In this document: positions 53,116 to 61,535 of the stretch, one piece after another
Numbering within the stretch: the first letter of the stretch is position 1
Layout: every line of letters begins with the position of its first letter
From: Mycobacterium sp. ENV421
GTDB taxonomy: Bacteria > Actinomycetota > Actinomycetes > Mycobacteriales > Mycobacteriaceae
Length of the DNA stretch: 64,000 bases
NCBI RefSeq assembly: GCF_002887815.1
Contig: NZ_PDHO01000025.1
Location: 1-64,000, forward strand
Reading direction: 5' to 3'
Program-made: the position numbers and the translations under genes
The notes under the pieces: generated by a model
Told to the model about the DNA's origin: nothing
The model's database searches: none
What the model saw: only the letters and a program-made list of their open reading frames with translations

Positions 53116-53600
53116 TTCGCCCGGCGCTCCAGCAGAACCAGACCGGTCAAGACCAGCCCGCCGATCAGCCACGCCACCACCGCGATCGAGCCGGCCGGGA
53201 TGATCGCCAACGCCGCCGTACGGTGTTGCACGCGAACGAGATCCGGGTTGTTGCGGTCGTACTCGACGTAGATGCGCATGCCCTCGGCCAGCTCGGAGGG
53301 ATAAAGCACACCGAGCTCGGGACGGTAGGTGACACGGTCCGGGGTGACGAACTCGATCGTCGAGCGGCGCGGGCCGGCTGAGAGGACTTCGGCCTGCGCG
53401 ACGCCCATGTTGTGTTCGATCTGCTGATCGTTGCGCCATGCACCGGCCACCAGCAGCAATGACTGCAGCGTGACCAGCCCGATCAGGATCCACACCGCAC
53501 ACTTGCTCCAGCGCAACACTTTCCGACGCGTGGTGTCGACGACGTCCGGCTCGCGCCGGGGCAGAGCCGGTTTCACCCACGCGAAGAGACGGGCGATCAC
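53076..53600 (-). CDS. DUF3592-type membrane protein (Rv0556-like)
   Basis: 174 residues from a GTG at 53600 that overlaps the menD stop (GTGA). Two membrane segments: CAVWILIGLVTLQSLLLVAG at ~34-53 and IPAGSIAVVAWLIGGLVLTG near 135-155. The extracellular region between them (PDRVTYRPELGVLYPSELAEGMRIYVEYD) is typical of DUF3592. Same position and size as Rv0556, downstream of menD. Function unknown. It overlaps the convergent lipoprotein gene by 40 bases. Confidence 0.8.
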   Translation of the reverse strand: MIARLFAWVKPALPRREPDVVDTTRRKVLRWSKCAVWILIGLVTLQSLLLVAGAWRNDQQIEHNMGVAQAEVLSAGPRRSTIEFVTPDRVTYRPELGVLYPSELAEGMRIYVEYDRNNPDLVRVQHRTAALAIIPAGSIAVVAWLIGGLVLTGLVLLERRANQVDISLDNQLLS

Positions 53601-55222
53601 AACGCCGACCGGATCGCGGCGTGCAACTGCCGCAACGACGATCGGTCGGCTTTGACCTCGAGAACCCGCATGCCCTCGAAGGGTTCGGCGAGCGCTCCGC
53701 CGAGTTGGTCGACCTCGATCTGACGCGCATCGATGTGATACGCCCGGCACAGCGCGCCGACGTCGACGTCGTGCGGGGTGCCGAAGATCCGCGCCGACAC
53801 ATCCGAGAACCGTGGGTCGCCCTGCTCGAGGAGTTCGAAGATGCCGCCGCCGTTGTCGTTGGACACCACGATCGTCAGGTTCTTCGGCGTCGGCTCGGTC
53901 GGCCCGATCAGCAGCCCCGAGCTGTCGTGCACGAACGTCATGTCCCCGATCAGACCGATGGTCCGGCCCGTATGCGCCAGCGCCGCGCCGATGATCGTCG
54001 ACACCGTGCCGTCGATACCGGCCACTCCCCGGTTGGAGCGCACCTTGATGCCCTCGGTGTTCAGTCCGACCAGGGCTGCGTCCCGGACCGGGTTGGAGGC
54101 GCCGAGCACCAGCTGGTCCCCCGGGCGCATCGCCGCGGCCACCGCGGCCGCGACGTGCAGGCCGGTGGTCAGCGGGTGAGCGGCCAACTGCTGACGCACC
54201 GCCGCCATGGTGTGCGCGTTCGCCTCGGCGCAGCGCGCCAACCACGCCGGGTCGGGCGTCCCGCTGGTCTCGGCGCGGGTGCCGGTGGCCGCGGAGTTGC
54301 CCGACACGTCCGGCCAGCGCGGGCCGGTGGTCAGGGCGAACACCGGCACCGACGGATCGGCCAGCAGCGTCGACACCGGCCGGTGCAGCGTCGGGCGGCC
54401 CAGCATGATCACCTGGCGAGGTTTCAGCAAGGGCAGTGCCATGGGGTGCAGCGGGTTGGCGGCGTGCGGGGCCGTCGGCTCGGCGACCGTCGGCAGCGCG
54501 GCCAGGTTCGGATGGACACCGGCGCCGTGCCCGGCGATCACCACGGTGTCGGGCGTCAGATCGATGTCCAGCGGCTGGTCGAAGGCCACCGGCGGGGTAT
54601 ACGTCCACGGTTTGCCGTCCGGCCGGCCGGGCGGGATCGCAGCGTGCCCCGATTCAGCATCCGGCACCAGCGGCTCCCGCAGCGGGATGTCGAACTGGAC
54701 CGGTCCGGCGTTGGCCGACCGCGCGCCGGTGGCCGCCGCCAGCACTCGGCAGGTGGCCGAGCGCCACTGCGCGTTGAGAGAGTCGAGCTTGTCCTGGCCG
54801 CCTTCCGCGAGACCCAGGCTGATCGACGCCCGGACCTGGGTGCCGAAGTAGCCGAGCTGCTCGAACGTCTGGTTGGCACCGGTGCCCAGCAGCTCGTAGG
54901 GCCGGTTGGCCGACAGCACGATCAGCGGAACCCGGGCGTAGTTGGCCTCGACGACGGCGGGGCCCATGTTGGCCACCGCGGTGCCCGACGTCATCGCCAC
55001 GCACACCGGGGCGCGCTCGGCGACGGCCAGGCCGATCGCCAGGAAGCCGGCGGTGCGCTCGTCGATGCGGACATGCAGGCGAAGCCGGCCGGCCCGGTCG
55101 GCATCGGACAGCGCGAAGGCCAGCGGGGCGTTACGCGAACCCGGGCACAGCACCACGTCGCGGACGCCGCCGCGGATCAATTCGTCGACGACGACGCGGG
55201 CCTGAGCCGTCGATGGATTCAT
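53597..55222 (-). CDS. menD: MenD, SEPHCHC synthase
   Basis: 541 residues. ThDP-enzyme layout: PYR domain start with VDELIRGGVRDVVLCPGSRNAPLA, RIDERTAGFLAIGLA containing the catalytic Glu near 53, and TSGTAVANMGPAVVEA near 78-93. The C-terminal PP domain has GDMTFVHDSSGLL near 430 followed by NDNGGGIFELL. It joins 2-oxoglutarate-derived semialdehyde to isochorismate in menaquinone synthesis. It is 35 bases downstream of the bpoC-like gene and overlaps the DUF3592 gene, one apparent operon. Confidence 0.95.
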   Translation of the reverse strand: MNPSTAQARVVVDELIRGGVRDVVLCPGSRNAPLAFALSDADRAGRLRLHVRIDERTAGFLAIGLAVAERAPVCVAMTSGTAVANMGPAVVEANYARVPLIVLSANRPYELLGTGANQTFEQLGYFGTQVRASISLGLAEGGQDKLDSLNAQWRSATCRVLAAATGARSANAGPVQFDIPLREPLVPDAESGHAAIPPGRPDGKPWTYTPPVAFDQPLDIDLTPDTVVIAGHGAGVHPNLAALPTVAEPTAPHAANPLHPMALPLLKPRQVIMLGRPTLHRPVSTLLADPSVPVFALTTGPRWPDVSGNSAATGTRAETSGTPDPAWLARCAEANAHTMAAVRQQLAAHPLTTGLHVAAAVAAAMRPGDQLVLGASNPVRDAALVGLNTEGIKVRSNRGVAGIDGTVSTIIGAALAHTGRTIGLIGDMTFVHDSSGLLIGPTEPTPKNLTIVVSNDNGGGIFELLEQGDPRFSDVSARIFGTPHDVDVGALCRAYHIDARQIEVDQLGGALAEPFEGMRVLEVKADRSSLRQLHAAIRSAL

Positions 55223-55257
55223 TACTACAGCGTGTCACACGTCGATCTGGCTCGACA

Positions 55258-56046
55258 TCAGACGAGAGTGCCTGCGAAAAAGTCCAGCATCGCGTTGTTC
55301 ACGGTGTCCGGGCGCTCCAGGAATCCGAGGTGGCCGGTATGCCCGATCTGCACGTATCGGCCGTTGGGGATGGCCTCGGCGACCTCACGGCCCAGCGCGG
55401 CCGGGGTCAGCAGGTCGTCGGCGAACCCGATCACCAGCACCTCGTTGGTAATGGAACGGTAAGCGGCCAGCCGATTGTCCTTGGGGTAGACCTCGAGTTG
55501 GGCGCGCAGGCCCGGAGTGCGCTTGATCGGGAAGGCGGTGAACATCTCCACCCAGTCGCCGATCGCCTTCTCGTCGTTGATCGTCTTGGGTGAGAAGTTC
55601 TCCAGCACACGCACTTTCGCCGCATACGCGGGCGGCAGCTGGATGCCGGCCTTGGTGAGCTCGACGTCGGCGGCCCGGAACGACTTTCGGGTGCGGTCCA
55701 GGCGGCCGCGGGTGCCCATCAGCACGGCCTGGGTGACCAGCTCCGGGCGGGTCAACATCAGCTCCTGGGCGATGTAGGCGCCCATCGAGATCGCCACGAT
55801 CCGGGTGGGTCCGCCGATCACGTCCTCGATGAGGGCGGCGGTGTCGGCGATCATCTGCTCCGGCGTGAAGTCGCCGGCTTCCTCGGTGGCCCCGATTCCA
55901 CGGTTGTCGAACGTGACACAGCGATAGCCCGCGGACAGGAAGCGCGGAATCTGGTGGATGTGCCAGGTTCGGCCGGCGCCGCCGGTGCCGGCGATGAACA
56001 GCACCGGATCGCCGGAGCCGTTGTCCTCGTAGGCCAGGTTGATCAC
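55258..56046 (-). CDS. bpoC: BpoC-like alpha/beta hydrolase (MenH candidate)
   Basis: 262 residues from a GTG at 56046, the length I recall for Rv0554. Oxyanion region FIAGTGGAGRTWHIHQIP, nucleophile Ser in VAISMGAYIAQ near 87, acid in IGFADDLLTPAA and catalytic His in IGHTGHLGFLERP near 240. Annotated in M. tuberculosis as a non-haem peroxidase-like hydrolase. Because it is immediately upstream of menD, it is a reasonable candidate for the MenH step (SHCHC synthase); this is inference. It overlaps the upstream DJ-1-type gene by 4 bases (GTGA). Confidence 0.82.
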   Translation of the reverse strand: MINLAYEDNGSGDPVLFIAGTGGAGRTWHIHQIPRFLSAGYRCVTFDNRGIGATEEAGDFTPEQMIADTAALIEDVIGGPTRIVAISMGAYIAQELMLTRPELVTQAVLMGTRGRLDRTRKSFRAADVELTKAGIQLPPAYAAKVRVLENFSPKTINDEKAIGDWVEMFTAFPIKRTPGLRAQLEVYPKDNRLAAYRSITNEVLVIGFADDLLTPAALGREVAEAIPNGRYVQIGHTGHLGFLERPDTVNNAMLDFFAGTLV

Positions 56047-56786
56047 CTGGCAGAGGCTACGCGACCCCGTTTGCGCCGTGCCTTCGACCGCGCGGCGTCG
56101 ATGGCGCCGGACCACAGCAGCGACGTCATCGCCTTGAGCTGGGTGGGCGTGGCCAGATCCTTGGCCATCAGCGCGGCAGCGGAAGCCTTGGTGGTCGCCG
56201 AGGCCTTCGACATGTGCCCGGAGTCGAACGGCGGTTGCGGGTCGTACTCCATCGACAGCTGGATCACCTTGGCGCGCTCTTCGCCGCCGATCTGTCCGGC
56301 CAGCCACAGCGCGAGGTCGATACCTGCCGACACCCCGGCGCTGGTGACGATGTCGCCTTCATGAACTACGCGTTCGTCCTTGACCGGCGTGACGCCGAGC
56401 GCCTTGAGCGCGGTCAGCGCCGCCCAGTGCGACGTCGCCCGCTTGCCCTTCAGCAGGCCCGCCGCCGCGAGGATCACCGACCCGGAGCACACCGAAGCCG
56501 TCCAGGTTGCGGTCCGGTGGGCCTGGCGCACCCAGTCGAGCAGCTTCTCGTCGCGGGAGTGCTCGATCGTCGTCATCCCGCCGGGCACGAGAATGACGTC
56601 GGGAGAGGGTGTTTCGTCGAACGAGTGGGTGGCGGCGACGACGAGCACACCGGAGTCCGCGGTAATCGGGCCGATGTCGTGCCACACGAAGCGAACCTCG
56701 GCGTCGGGCAGCCAGCGCAGCACCTCGTAGGGCCCGATGAAATCCAGGGCGGTGAAACCGGGATAGAGCACGATGGCGATCTGCAT
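56043..56786 (-). CDS. DJ-1/PfpI-family protein (isonitrile hydratase-like)
   Basis: 247 residues. Starts IAIVLYPGFTALDFIGPYEVL, with the family Asp/Glu, and carries the nucleophile elbow WTASVCSGSVILAAAGLL with Cys near 101, followed by the HWAAL segment. DJ-1/PfpI proteins of this length include isonitrile hydratase (InhA). The C-terminal ~40 residues are basic (RSKARRKRGRV). The stop overlaps bpoC, and the AraC-type gene ends 11 bases upstream, so regulator, enzyme, hydrolase and menD may be cotranscribed. Confidence 0.8.
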   Translation of the reverse strand: MQIAIVLYPGFTALDFIGPYEVLRWLPDAEVRFVWHDIGPITADSGVLVVAATHSFDETPSPDVILVPGGMTTIEHSRDEKLLDWVRQAHRTATWTASVCSGSVILAAAGLLKGKRATSHWAALTALKALGVTPVKDERVVHEGDIVTSAGVSAGIDLALWLAGQIGGEERAKVIQLSMEYDPQPPFDSGHMSKASATTKASAAALMAKDLATPTQLKAMTSLLWSGAIDAARSKARRKRGRVASAR

Positions 56787-56797
56787 GACAGTCTCCT

Positions 56798-57745
56798 TTA
56801 TGCGAACGATTTGCGATATTGGTCGGGCGAGATGCCGACCCGCCGAATGAAGTTGCGACGCAACGTTTCCGAGCTGCCGAAGCCGCAGCGGGCGGCAATG
56901 GTGACGACCGTGTCGTCAGTCTCCTCGAGCTGACGGCGGGCCGCTTCGGTGCGCACCCGTTCGACGTAGGCGCCGGGGGCCTCGCCGATCTCCTCGGTGA
57001 ACACCCGGGTGAAGTGCCGCGGGCTCATCGCCGCACGACGCGCCAACTCGGAAATGCTGTGGGCGGCACCGGGATCGGCCTCGATCGCCTCCTGCACCTC
57101 GCGGATCGGCCGGCGACGGGCGCGCGGCATCCACACCGGCGCCGCGAACTGGGTCTGACCGCCGGGCCGGCGCAGATACAGCACGAGATAGCGCGCGACG
57201 GTCTGGGCGACTTCGGTCCCGTAGTCGTCCTCGACGAGCGCCAGGGACAGGTCGATGCCGGAGGTCACCCCGGCCGCCGTCCACACCGTGGCCGAGCTAC
57301 GCAGGAAGATCGCGTCGCGGTCGACAGTCACGGCCGGAAACTCGCGGGCCATCTGGTCGGCGAACGCCCAATGTGTGGTGGCGCGGCACCCGTCCAGCAG
57401 ACCGGCCTGCGCGACCAGGAACGAGCCGGTGCACACGCTCACCACGCGCCGCGAGTTGGCGGCTGCCGCGCGGATCCAGGCCATGGTGGCGGGGTCATCG
57501 CGGGCGGCGTCGACGCCGGGCCCGCCGGGCAGGACCAGGGTGTCGATGTCGGTGGGCTCGGGCATCGCCTCGGCGACGAACGCCAGGCCGGTCGGGGTGC
57601 TCACCGGACTGCCGTCGCGGGAGGCGACGCTGACCCGGTAGCCGCCCTCGGTCAGCAGCGCGGCGCCGGTGAACACGTCGTGCGGCCCGACCAGGTCCAG
57701 TGCCTGCACGCCGGGAAACCCGAGGATCACCACCGATCGCGCCAT
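56798..57745 (-). CDS. GlxA-type AraC regulator with DJ-1/PfpI domain
   Basis: 315 residues from ATG 57745. An N-terminal DJ-1-like domain (VVILGFPGVQALDLVGPHDVF, elbow VVSVCTGSFLVAQAGLL) is joined to a C-terminal AraC double helix-turn-helix (ISELARRAAMSPRHFTRVF and FGSSETLRRNFIRRVGIS). Such proteins activate small-molecule catabolic genes. The DJ-1 half is similar in layout to the adjacent DJ-1 enzyme, 11 bases downstream. The likely target is that operon. Confidence 0.85.
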   Translation of the reverse strand: MARSVVILGFPGVQALDLVGPHDVFTGAALLTEGGYRVSVASRDGSPVSTPTGLAFVAEAMPEPTDIDTLVLPGGPGVDAARDDPATMAWIRAAAANSRRVVSVCTGSFLVAQAGLLDGCRATTHWAFADQMAREFPAVTVDRDAIFLRSSATVWTAAGVTSGIDLSLALVEDDYGTEVAQTVARYLVLYLRRPGGQTQFAAPVWMPRARRRPIREVQEAIEADPGAAHSISELARRAAMSPRHFTRVFTEEIGEAPGAYVERVRTEAARRQLEETDDTVVTIAARCGFGSSETLRRNFIRRVGISPDQYRKSFA

Positions 57746-57806
57746 GCGTTCAGTGTCGAGGCATCCGGTGATGGCGTCTAGGCCATGCACCCCACAGATC
57801 AGGACA

Positions 57807-58952
57807 TCACAGCTTCCTGAGGCGCCGCAGGGCCTGCATCAGCGGCAGCATCGACGCCGCGCCTTTCCGCAGGCTCCGTTGCAGCGGTCCCACGTTCGCG
57901 AGCACCACGTACTCGACGCCGCAATCGCGCCACTGCGCGGCCCGCTCGACGATGTCCTCAGGCGTTCCGCACAGCAGGCAGTCGCGGACCACCTCGGTAG
58001 GAATGGCTTTGACATGGGACAGGGCCGTCTGTTCGTCCATGTCTTGCGGGAGGATGTCCTGCGCGCCGGTGAAGCCGATACCGAGCGGATGCTGGGCGCC
58101 GTGGCGGGCGTAGAAGTGATCGGGGGCATTCAGTGCCGCCGCCCGGATCACTTCGGACTCGAGCGCTTCGTCGAGGTCGTCGTGGTTCCTGGCGGCCAAC
58201 GTCATCAACCAGAGCGCCGGCTTGATCGACATCGGGTCGCGCCCCGCGTCAGAAGCTGCTGTGCGCACGGCCTCGAGCCGCTGTGCGTACTCCTGCGGAG
58301 TGTGCGGGAACGCCGGATAGAACCCGTCGGCGTAGCGACCCGCCGCGCGCAACATCCGCGGGCCGTGGGCGGCGATCCAGATTTCCGGCCACCTGCCCTT
58401 GTACGGCGGCAGCTCGAAGAGGGCATTCCGCAGCGGGAAGAATGGCGAGTCGCGATTCACCAACTCCCCCTGTGAATTCCACAACGCTCGGATGGTCGCC
58501 ATGGCTTCTTCAAACCGCGCCACCGGTGTGGACCATTCGACGCCGTAGGGTTCGTTGCCTTCCCGTTCGCCGCTGCCGATGCCGAGGATCGCGCGGCCGC
58601 GGGTCAGCAGGTGCAGGGTGGCCGCTGCCTGTGCGGTGACGGCCGGATTGCGCCGGCCCGTGTCGGTCACCCCGACCCCGAGGCGAAGGCGAGCGTGGTT
58701 GCGCGCGGCGATGTTGCCCAGCATGGTCCACGGCTCCAGGTACGCGTCGCCGCGCGGCAGCAGGGCCGCTCCGCCGCAGTACTTCGGGTTGTTCCACAGT
58801 GAGCGCGGAAACAGCGAATTCAGATGGTCGGGCACCCAGAACGAGTCGACCCGAGCGGCGGCCGCGGCCGCGTAATTGGCTTTGGTGAGGAAATCGACCG
58901 TGGGGCGTCCCGCCACGATGGGGTCCATCATTCCGACGCGGAAAGTTGACAT
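57807..58952 (-). CDS. LLM-class F420-type oxidoreductase, phthiodiolone ketoreductase-like
   Basis: 381 residues. The luciferase-like TIM-barrel is indicated by DSFWVPDHLNSLFPRS, EPWTMLGNIAARN, RLRLGVGVTDTGRRNPAVTAQ and ILGIGSGEREGNEPYGVEW. These match, from memory, phthiodiolone ketoreductase (Rv2951c), which has the same length. No phthiocerol synthesis genes lie near, so the substrate here may differ. F420 is the expected cofactor; no metal or flavin Cys motif is seen. It is 61 bases upstream of the AraC-type gene on the same strand. Confidence 0.82.
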   Translation of the reverse strand: MSTFRVGMMDPIVAGRPTVDFLTKANYAAAAAARVDSFWVPDHLNSLFPRSLWNNPKYCGGAALLPRGDAYLEPWTMLGNIAARNHARLRLGVGVTDTGRRNPAVTAQAAATLHLLTRGRAILGIGSGEREGNEPYGVEWSTPVARFEEAMATIRALWNSQGELVNRDSPFFPLRNALFELPPYKGRWPEIWIAAHGPRMLRAAGRYADGFYPAFPHTPQEYAQRLEAVRTAASDAGRDPMSIKPALWLMTLAARNHDDLDEALESEVIRAAALNAPDHFYARHGAQHPLGIGFTGAQDILPQDMDEQTALSHVKAIPTEVVRDCLLCGTPEDIVERAAQWRDCGVEYVVLANVGPLQRSLRKGAASMLPLMQALRRLRKL

Positions 58953-59017
58953 CGGTTCAGTGTGTTGGGGCCCGCTGCGGACAGCTTCCGTAGTCGACTA
59001 CTCAATTCCACCGGGCG

Positions 59018-59893
59018 TCAGAAGTAATGTCGCTCCAGGTCTTCGAGCAACCCGATACCGGTGGGCTGCCAGCCGAACCGCTCACGGGTAAGGGCGCTGC
59101 CGGCCGGCATGTCGAGGCTGAAGAACCCACCGATCCACCCGAAGTGATCCATCGCGTTCTCGGCAGGCATGCTGGTGACCGGAACGCCCAGGCCTCGGCC
59201 GATGGTCTCGGCGATCGCCCGGGTGGGCACACCTTCTTCGCCGATCGCATGCAGCACGGTCCCACTGGGTGCACCTTCGGCGGCCAGCCGGAACAGCTTC
59301 GCGGCGTCAGTGCGGTGGACCGCCGACCAGCGGTTGGTGCCGTCGCCGACATACGCGGACACACCCTTCTCGCGCGCGACGTCAACCAGCCGCGGGACGA
59401 ACCCGTAGTCGCCCTTGCCGTGCACCGACGGCGCAAGCCGAACGATCGACACCCGCACTCCGCGGTCGGCGAACGCCAGCGCGGCCTGCTCGGAGAGGCG
59501 CGGGGACTGCGGGTTGGCGGCCTGGTCCTCGGTGAGCACTTGGCCGAGCGCGTGCCCGGCAGTTCCACTGGTGACGACCAGCGGGCGGCCAGAATCAGCG
59601 AGCGTCTCACCGAGCGCGGTGATCGCGGCGCGATCGAGTTCGCCTGCGGCGGAGAAGTTCTCGAAATCATGGTGGAACGCCAGGTGGATGACGGCGTCGG
59701 CGTCCGTGGCTCCGCGGCGCAGAGTGTCCGGGTCAGCGAGGTCACCGCGGTGGACGTCGGCGCCGGCGGCGGTCAATGCGGCGGCGGACTCATCGGAGCG
59801 AGCCAGGCCGTGTACCTGATGGCCGGCCGCCAGCAGTTCGGGCACCACTGCCGAGCCGACCCAGCCGGACGCTCCGGTCACGAAAATCTTCAT
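59018..59893 (-). CDS. NAD(P)-dependent epimerase/SDR family protein
   Basis: 291 residues. Extended SDR cofactor motif FVTGASGWVGSAVVPELLAAGH at the N-terminus. The second half has the WSAVHRTDAAKLFRLAAEG pattern of atypical SDRs. The usual YxxxK is not obvious, so it may bind rather than catalyse. GGAGGT lies about 5 bases upstream of the ATG. It is divergent from a TetR-type repressor gene, and its inferred transcription start falls in one of two matching operators, so it is probably repressed by that regulator. Confidence 0.82.
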   Translation of the reverse strand: MKIFVTGASGWVGSAVVPELLAAGHQVHGLARSDESAAALTAAGADVHRGDLADPDTLRRGATDADAVIHLAFHHDFENFSAAGELDRAAITALGETLADSGRPLVVTSGTAGHALGQVLTEDQAANPQSPRLSEQAALAFADRGVRVSIVRLAPSVHGKGDYGFVPRLVDVAREKGVSAYVGDGTNRWSAVHRTDAAKLFRLAAEGAPSGTVLHAIGEEGVPTRAIAETIGRGLGVPVTSMPAENAMDHFGWIGGFFSLDMPAGSALTRERFGWQPTGIGLLEDLERHYF

Positions 59894-59905
59894 GGGACTA
59901 CCTCC

Positions 59906-59953
59906 ATGTCAGTCGCTGTCATCAAACCTAGCGCTGATGTCAGCAACTGTCAT
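59906..59953. promoter_or_regulatory. twin TetR operators between divergent genes
   Basis: Two matching inverted repeats, ATGTCAG-N3-CTGTCAT, at 59906-59922 (spacer TCG) and 59937-59953 (spacer CAA), centre to centre 31 bp. The first covers the inferred start of the SDR transcript (minus-strand TAGGTT at 59930 to 59925). The second lies in the -35/-10 spacer of the regulator gene. Confidence 0.7.
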
Positions 59954-59958
59954 CCCGC

Positions 59959-59964
59959 TAAAAT
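59959..59964 (+). promoter_or_regulatory. -10 element for leaderless tetR transcript
   Basis: TAAAAT fits TANNNT and puts +1 exactly on the ATG at 59971. No ribosome-binding site is present. Confidence 0.5.
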
Positions 59965-59970
59965 TCCCGC

Positions 59971-60525
59971 ATGAGTCGCTGGGAGCCGGACGCGCAGGGC
60001 CGCCTGCAGCAGGCGGCCATGGCGCTCTACACCGAGCGCGGATTCGACCAGACGACCGTGGCCGAGATCGCGGAGCGCGCGGGCCTGACCGAGCGCACCT
60101 TCTTTCGCTACTTCGCCGACAAGCGCGAAGTGCTCTTCGGTGGCCAACCTCAACTACTGGAACAGTTGACGAAAGGCGTTGCGGAAGCTGCAGATTCGGC
60201 CGCTCCCCTGGATGCAGTCAGCGCGGCGTTGCAGGCGGTGGGCGCCTTCTTCGACGATCGCCGGGACGCATCGCGGCTGCGGCAGGCAGTGATCGATGCC
60301 AACCCCGCCCTGCAGGAACGCGAGCTGTCCAAACGGTCCGCGCTGGCCGCCGCGATGGCCGACGGCTTGGTCCGCCGCGGTGTCGCCGAAACCACCGCGC
60401 GCCTGACCGCCGAGGCCGGGGCCGCGGTCTTTCAGCTGGCCTTCGAGCAGTGGCTGGCCGACGACACGCACGACCTCGCTCACTTCGTGCGCCGCGCGGT
60501 CGCGGAGTTGAAGGGCAGTTTCTAG
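59971..60525 (+). CDS. TetR-family transcriptional repressor
   Basis: 184 residues. N-terminal helix-turn-helix (AALYTERGFDQTTVAEIAERAGLTERTFFRYFADKREVLF in the usual TetR order, residues ~12-50), then an alpha-helical ligand and dimer domain. The divergent SDR gene and two ATGTCAG-N3-CTGTCAT operators in the 77-bp intergenic region make it the likely repressor of both genes. The transcript is inferred to be leaderless. Confidence 0.88.
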   Translation: MSRWEPDAQGRLQQAAMALYTERGFDQTTVAEIAERAGLTERTFFRYFADKREVLFGGQPQLLEQLTKGVAEAADSAAPLDAVSAALQAVGAFFDDRRDASRLRQAVIDANPALQERELSKRSALAAAMADGLVRRGVAETTARLTAEAGAAVFQLAFEQWLADDTHDLAHFVRRAVAELKGSF

Positions 60526-60551
60526 CGTCGAGATCGACGTTGTGCAGGGAT

Positions 60552-61535
60552 CTACTCGCGATTGTTCTGCGATGTGTCGGTTTGGGCGAAAGGAAAACAC
60601 GCGCGGACGCGCTCGATCCACCAGTCGCGGCGCTCGGCCGGCGCGGCGAGCGCGGCCAGCCGAGCCGGGTCCGGCACCACATCGCCGACCGGCAATCCCC
60701 CGTCGACCAGGCTGATCTCCGCGACATCCTCGACGAACAACCCACCGGTGCCCAACCCGCAGGCATGCTCCAGCCGCGGCAATGCCGCCGCGGCGGTCAG
60801 GCCCGCGGCGATGCCGACCGCGGTGTCCAGCGCGCTCGAGATCACCACCGGGATGTCGATCTCGGCGGCGATGTCCAACAACGCCCGCACCCCGCCCAGC
60901 GGCGGCACTTTGAGCACCGCGATGTCGGCTGCCCGCGCGCGCACCACTGCCAGCGGGTCGGCCGCCTTGCGGATGCTCTCGTCCGCGGCCACCGCGACGT
61001 CCACCCGGCTGCGCACCTCGGCCAACTCCGCCACCGACTTACAGGGCTGCTCAAGGTATTCCAGCGGACCGTCGGCGGTCAGCGCGCCCGCCGCGGCCAC
61101 CGCCTGCTCGACGGTCCACCCGCCGTTGGCGTCCACCCGCACTGTCGGGATCACCGCACGCACCGCGTTGACCCGGGCGACGTCGTCGGCCAGCGTCTGG
61201 CCCGGCTCGGCGACCTTCACCTTGGCGGTACGCGTGCCGGGGAAACGCTCCAACACCTCCGGCACCTGCCCGGCCGGGACCGCAGGCACCGTCGCATTGA
61301 TCGGTACCACCTGGCGCACGACTGAAGGCCGTGCGCGGTAGGCGGATTCGATTCCGGAGGCCAGCCAGTGCGCCGCCTCGGGCGGTTCGTATTCGACGAA
61401 CGCGCCGAACTCGCCCCAGCCGGCCGGCCCGTCGATCAGCGCCACCTCACGAACCATGATGCCGCGGAAGCGAACCCGCATCGGCAGAGCGAGAACGTGC
61501 AACCGGTCCAGCAGGTCGTCCAGCGCAACCGTCAT
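60552..61535 (-). CDS. menC: MenC, o-succinylbenzoate synthase
   Basis: 327 residues from ATG 61535; longer upstream frame runs into the ligase gene. Enolase-superfamily catalytic residues are present: KVKVAEPGQ (Lys-x-Lys) near 126, metal ligands in VRVDANGGW, YLEQPC and AADESI at about 25-residue intervals, and the second Lys in VLKVPPLGG near 220. It dehydrates SHCHC to o-succinylbenzoate. The start shares one base with the upstream stop (TGATG), so it is coupled to the FadD-type gene. Corresponds to Rv0553. Confidence 0.92.
   Translation of the reverse strand: MTVALDDLLDRLHVLALPMRVRFRGIMVREVALIDGPAGWGEFGAFVEYEPPEAAHWLASGIESAYRARPSVVRQVVPINATVPAVPAGQVPEVLERFPGTRTAKVKVAEPGQTLADDVARVNAVRAVIPTVRVDANGGWTVEQAVAAAGALTADGPLEYLEQPCKSVAELAEVRSRVDVAVAADESIRKAADPLAVVRARAADIAVLKVPPLGGVRALLDIAAEIDIPVVISSALDTAVGIAAGLTAAAALPRLEHACGLGTGGLFVEDVAEISLVDGGLPVGDVVPDPARLAALAAPAERRDWWIERVRACFPFAQTDTSQNNRE

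Noticed and set aside
53601..54608. Long minus-strand open frame extending the DUF3592 gene into menD
   Set aside because: It is a shadow of menD in another frame, rich in Arg/Gly; the GTG at 53600 gives the expected length.
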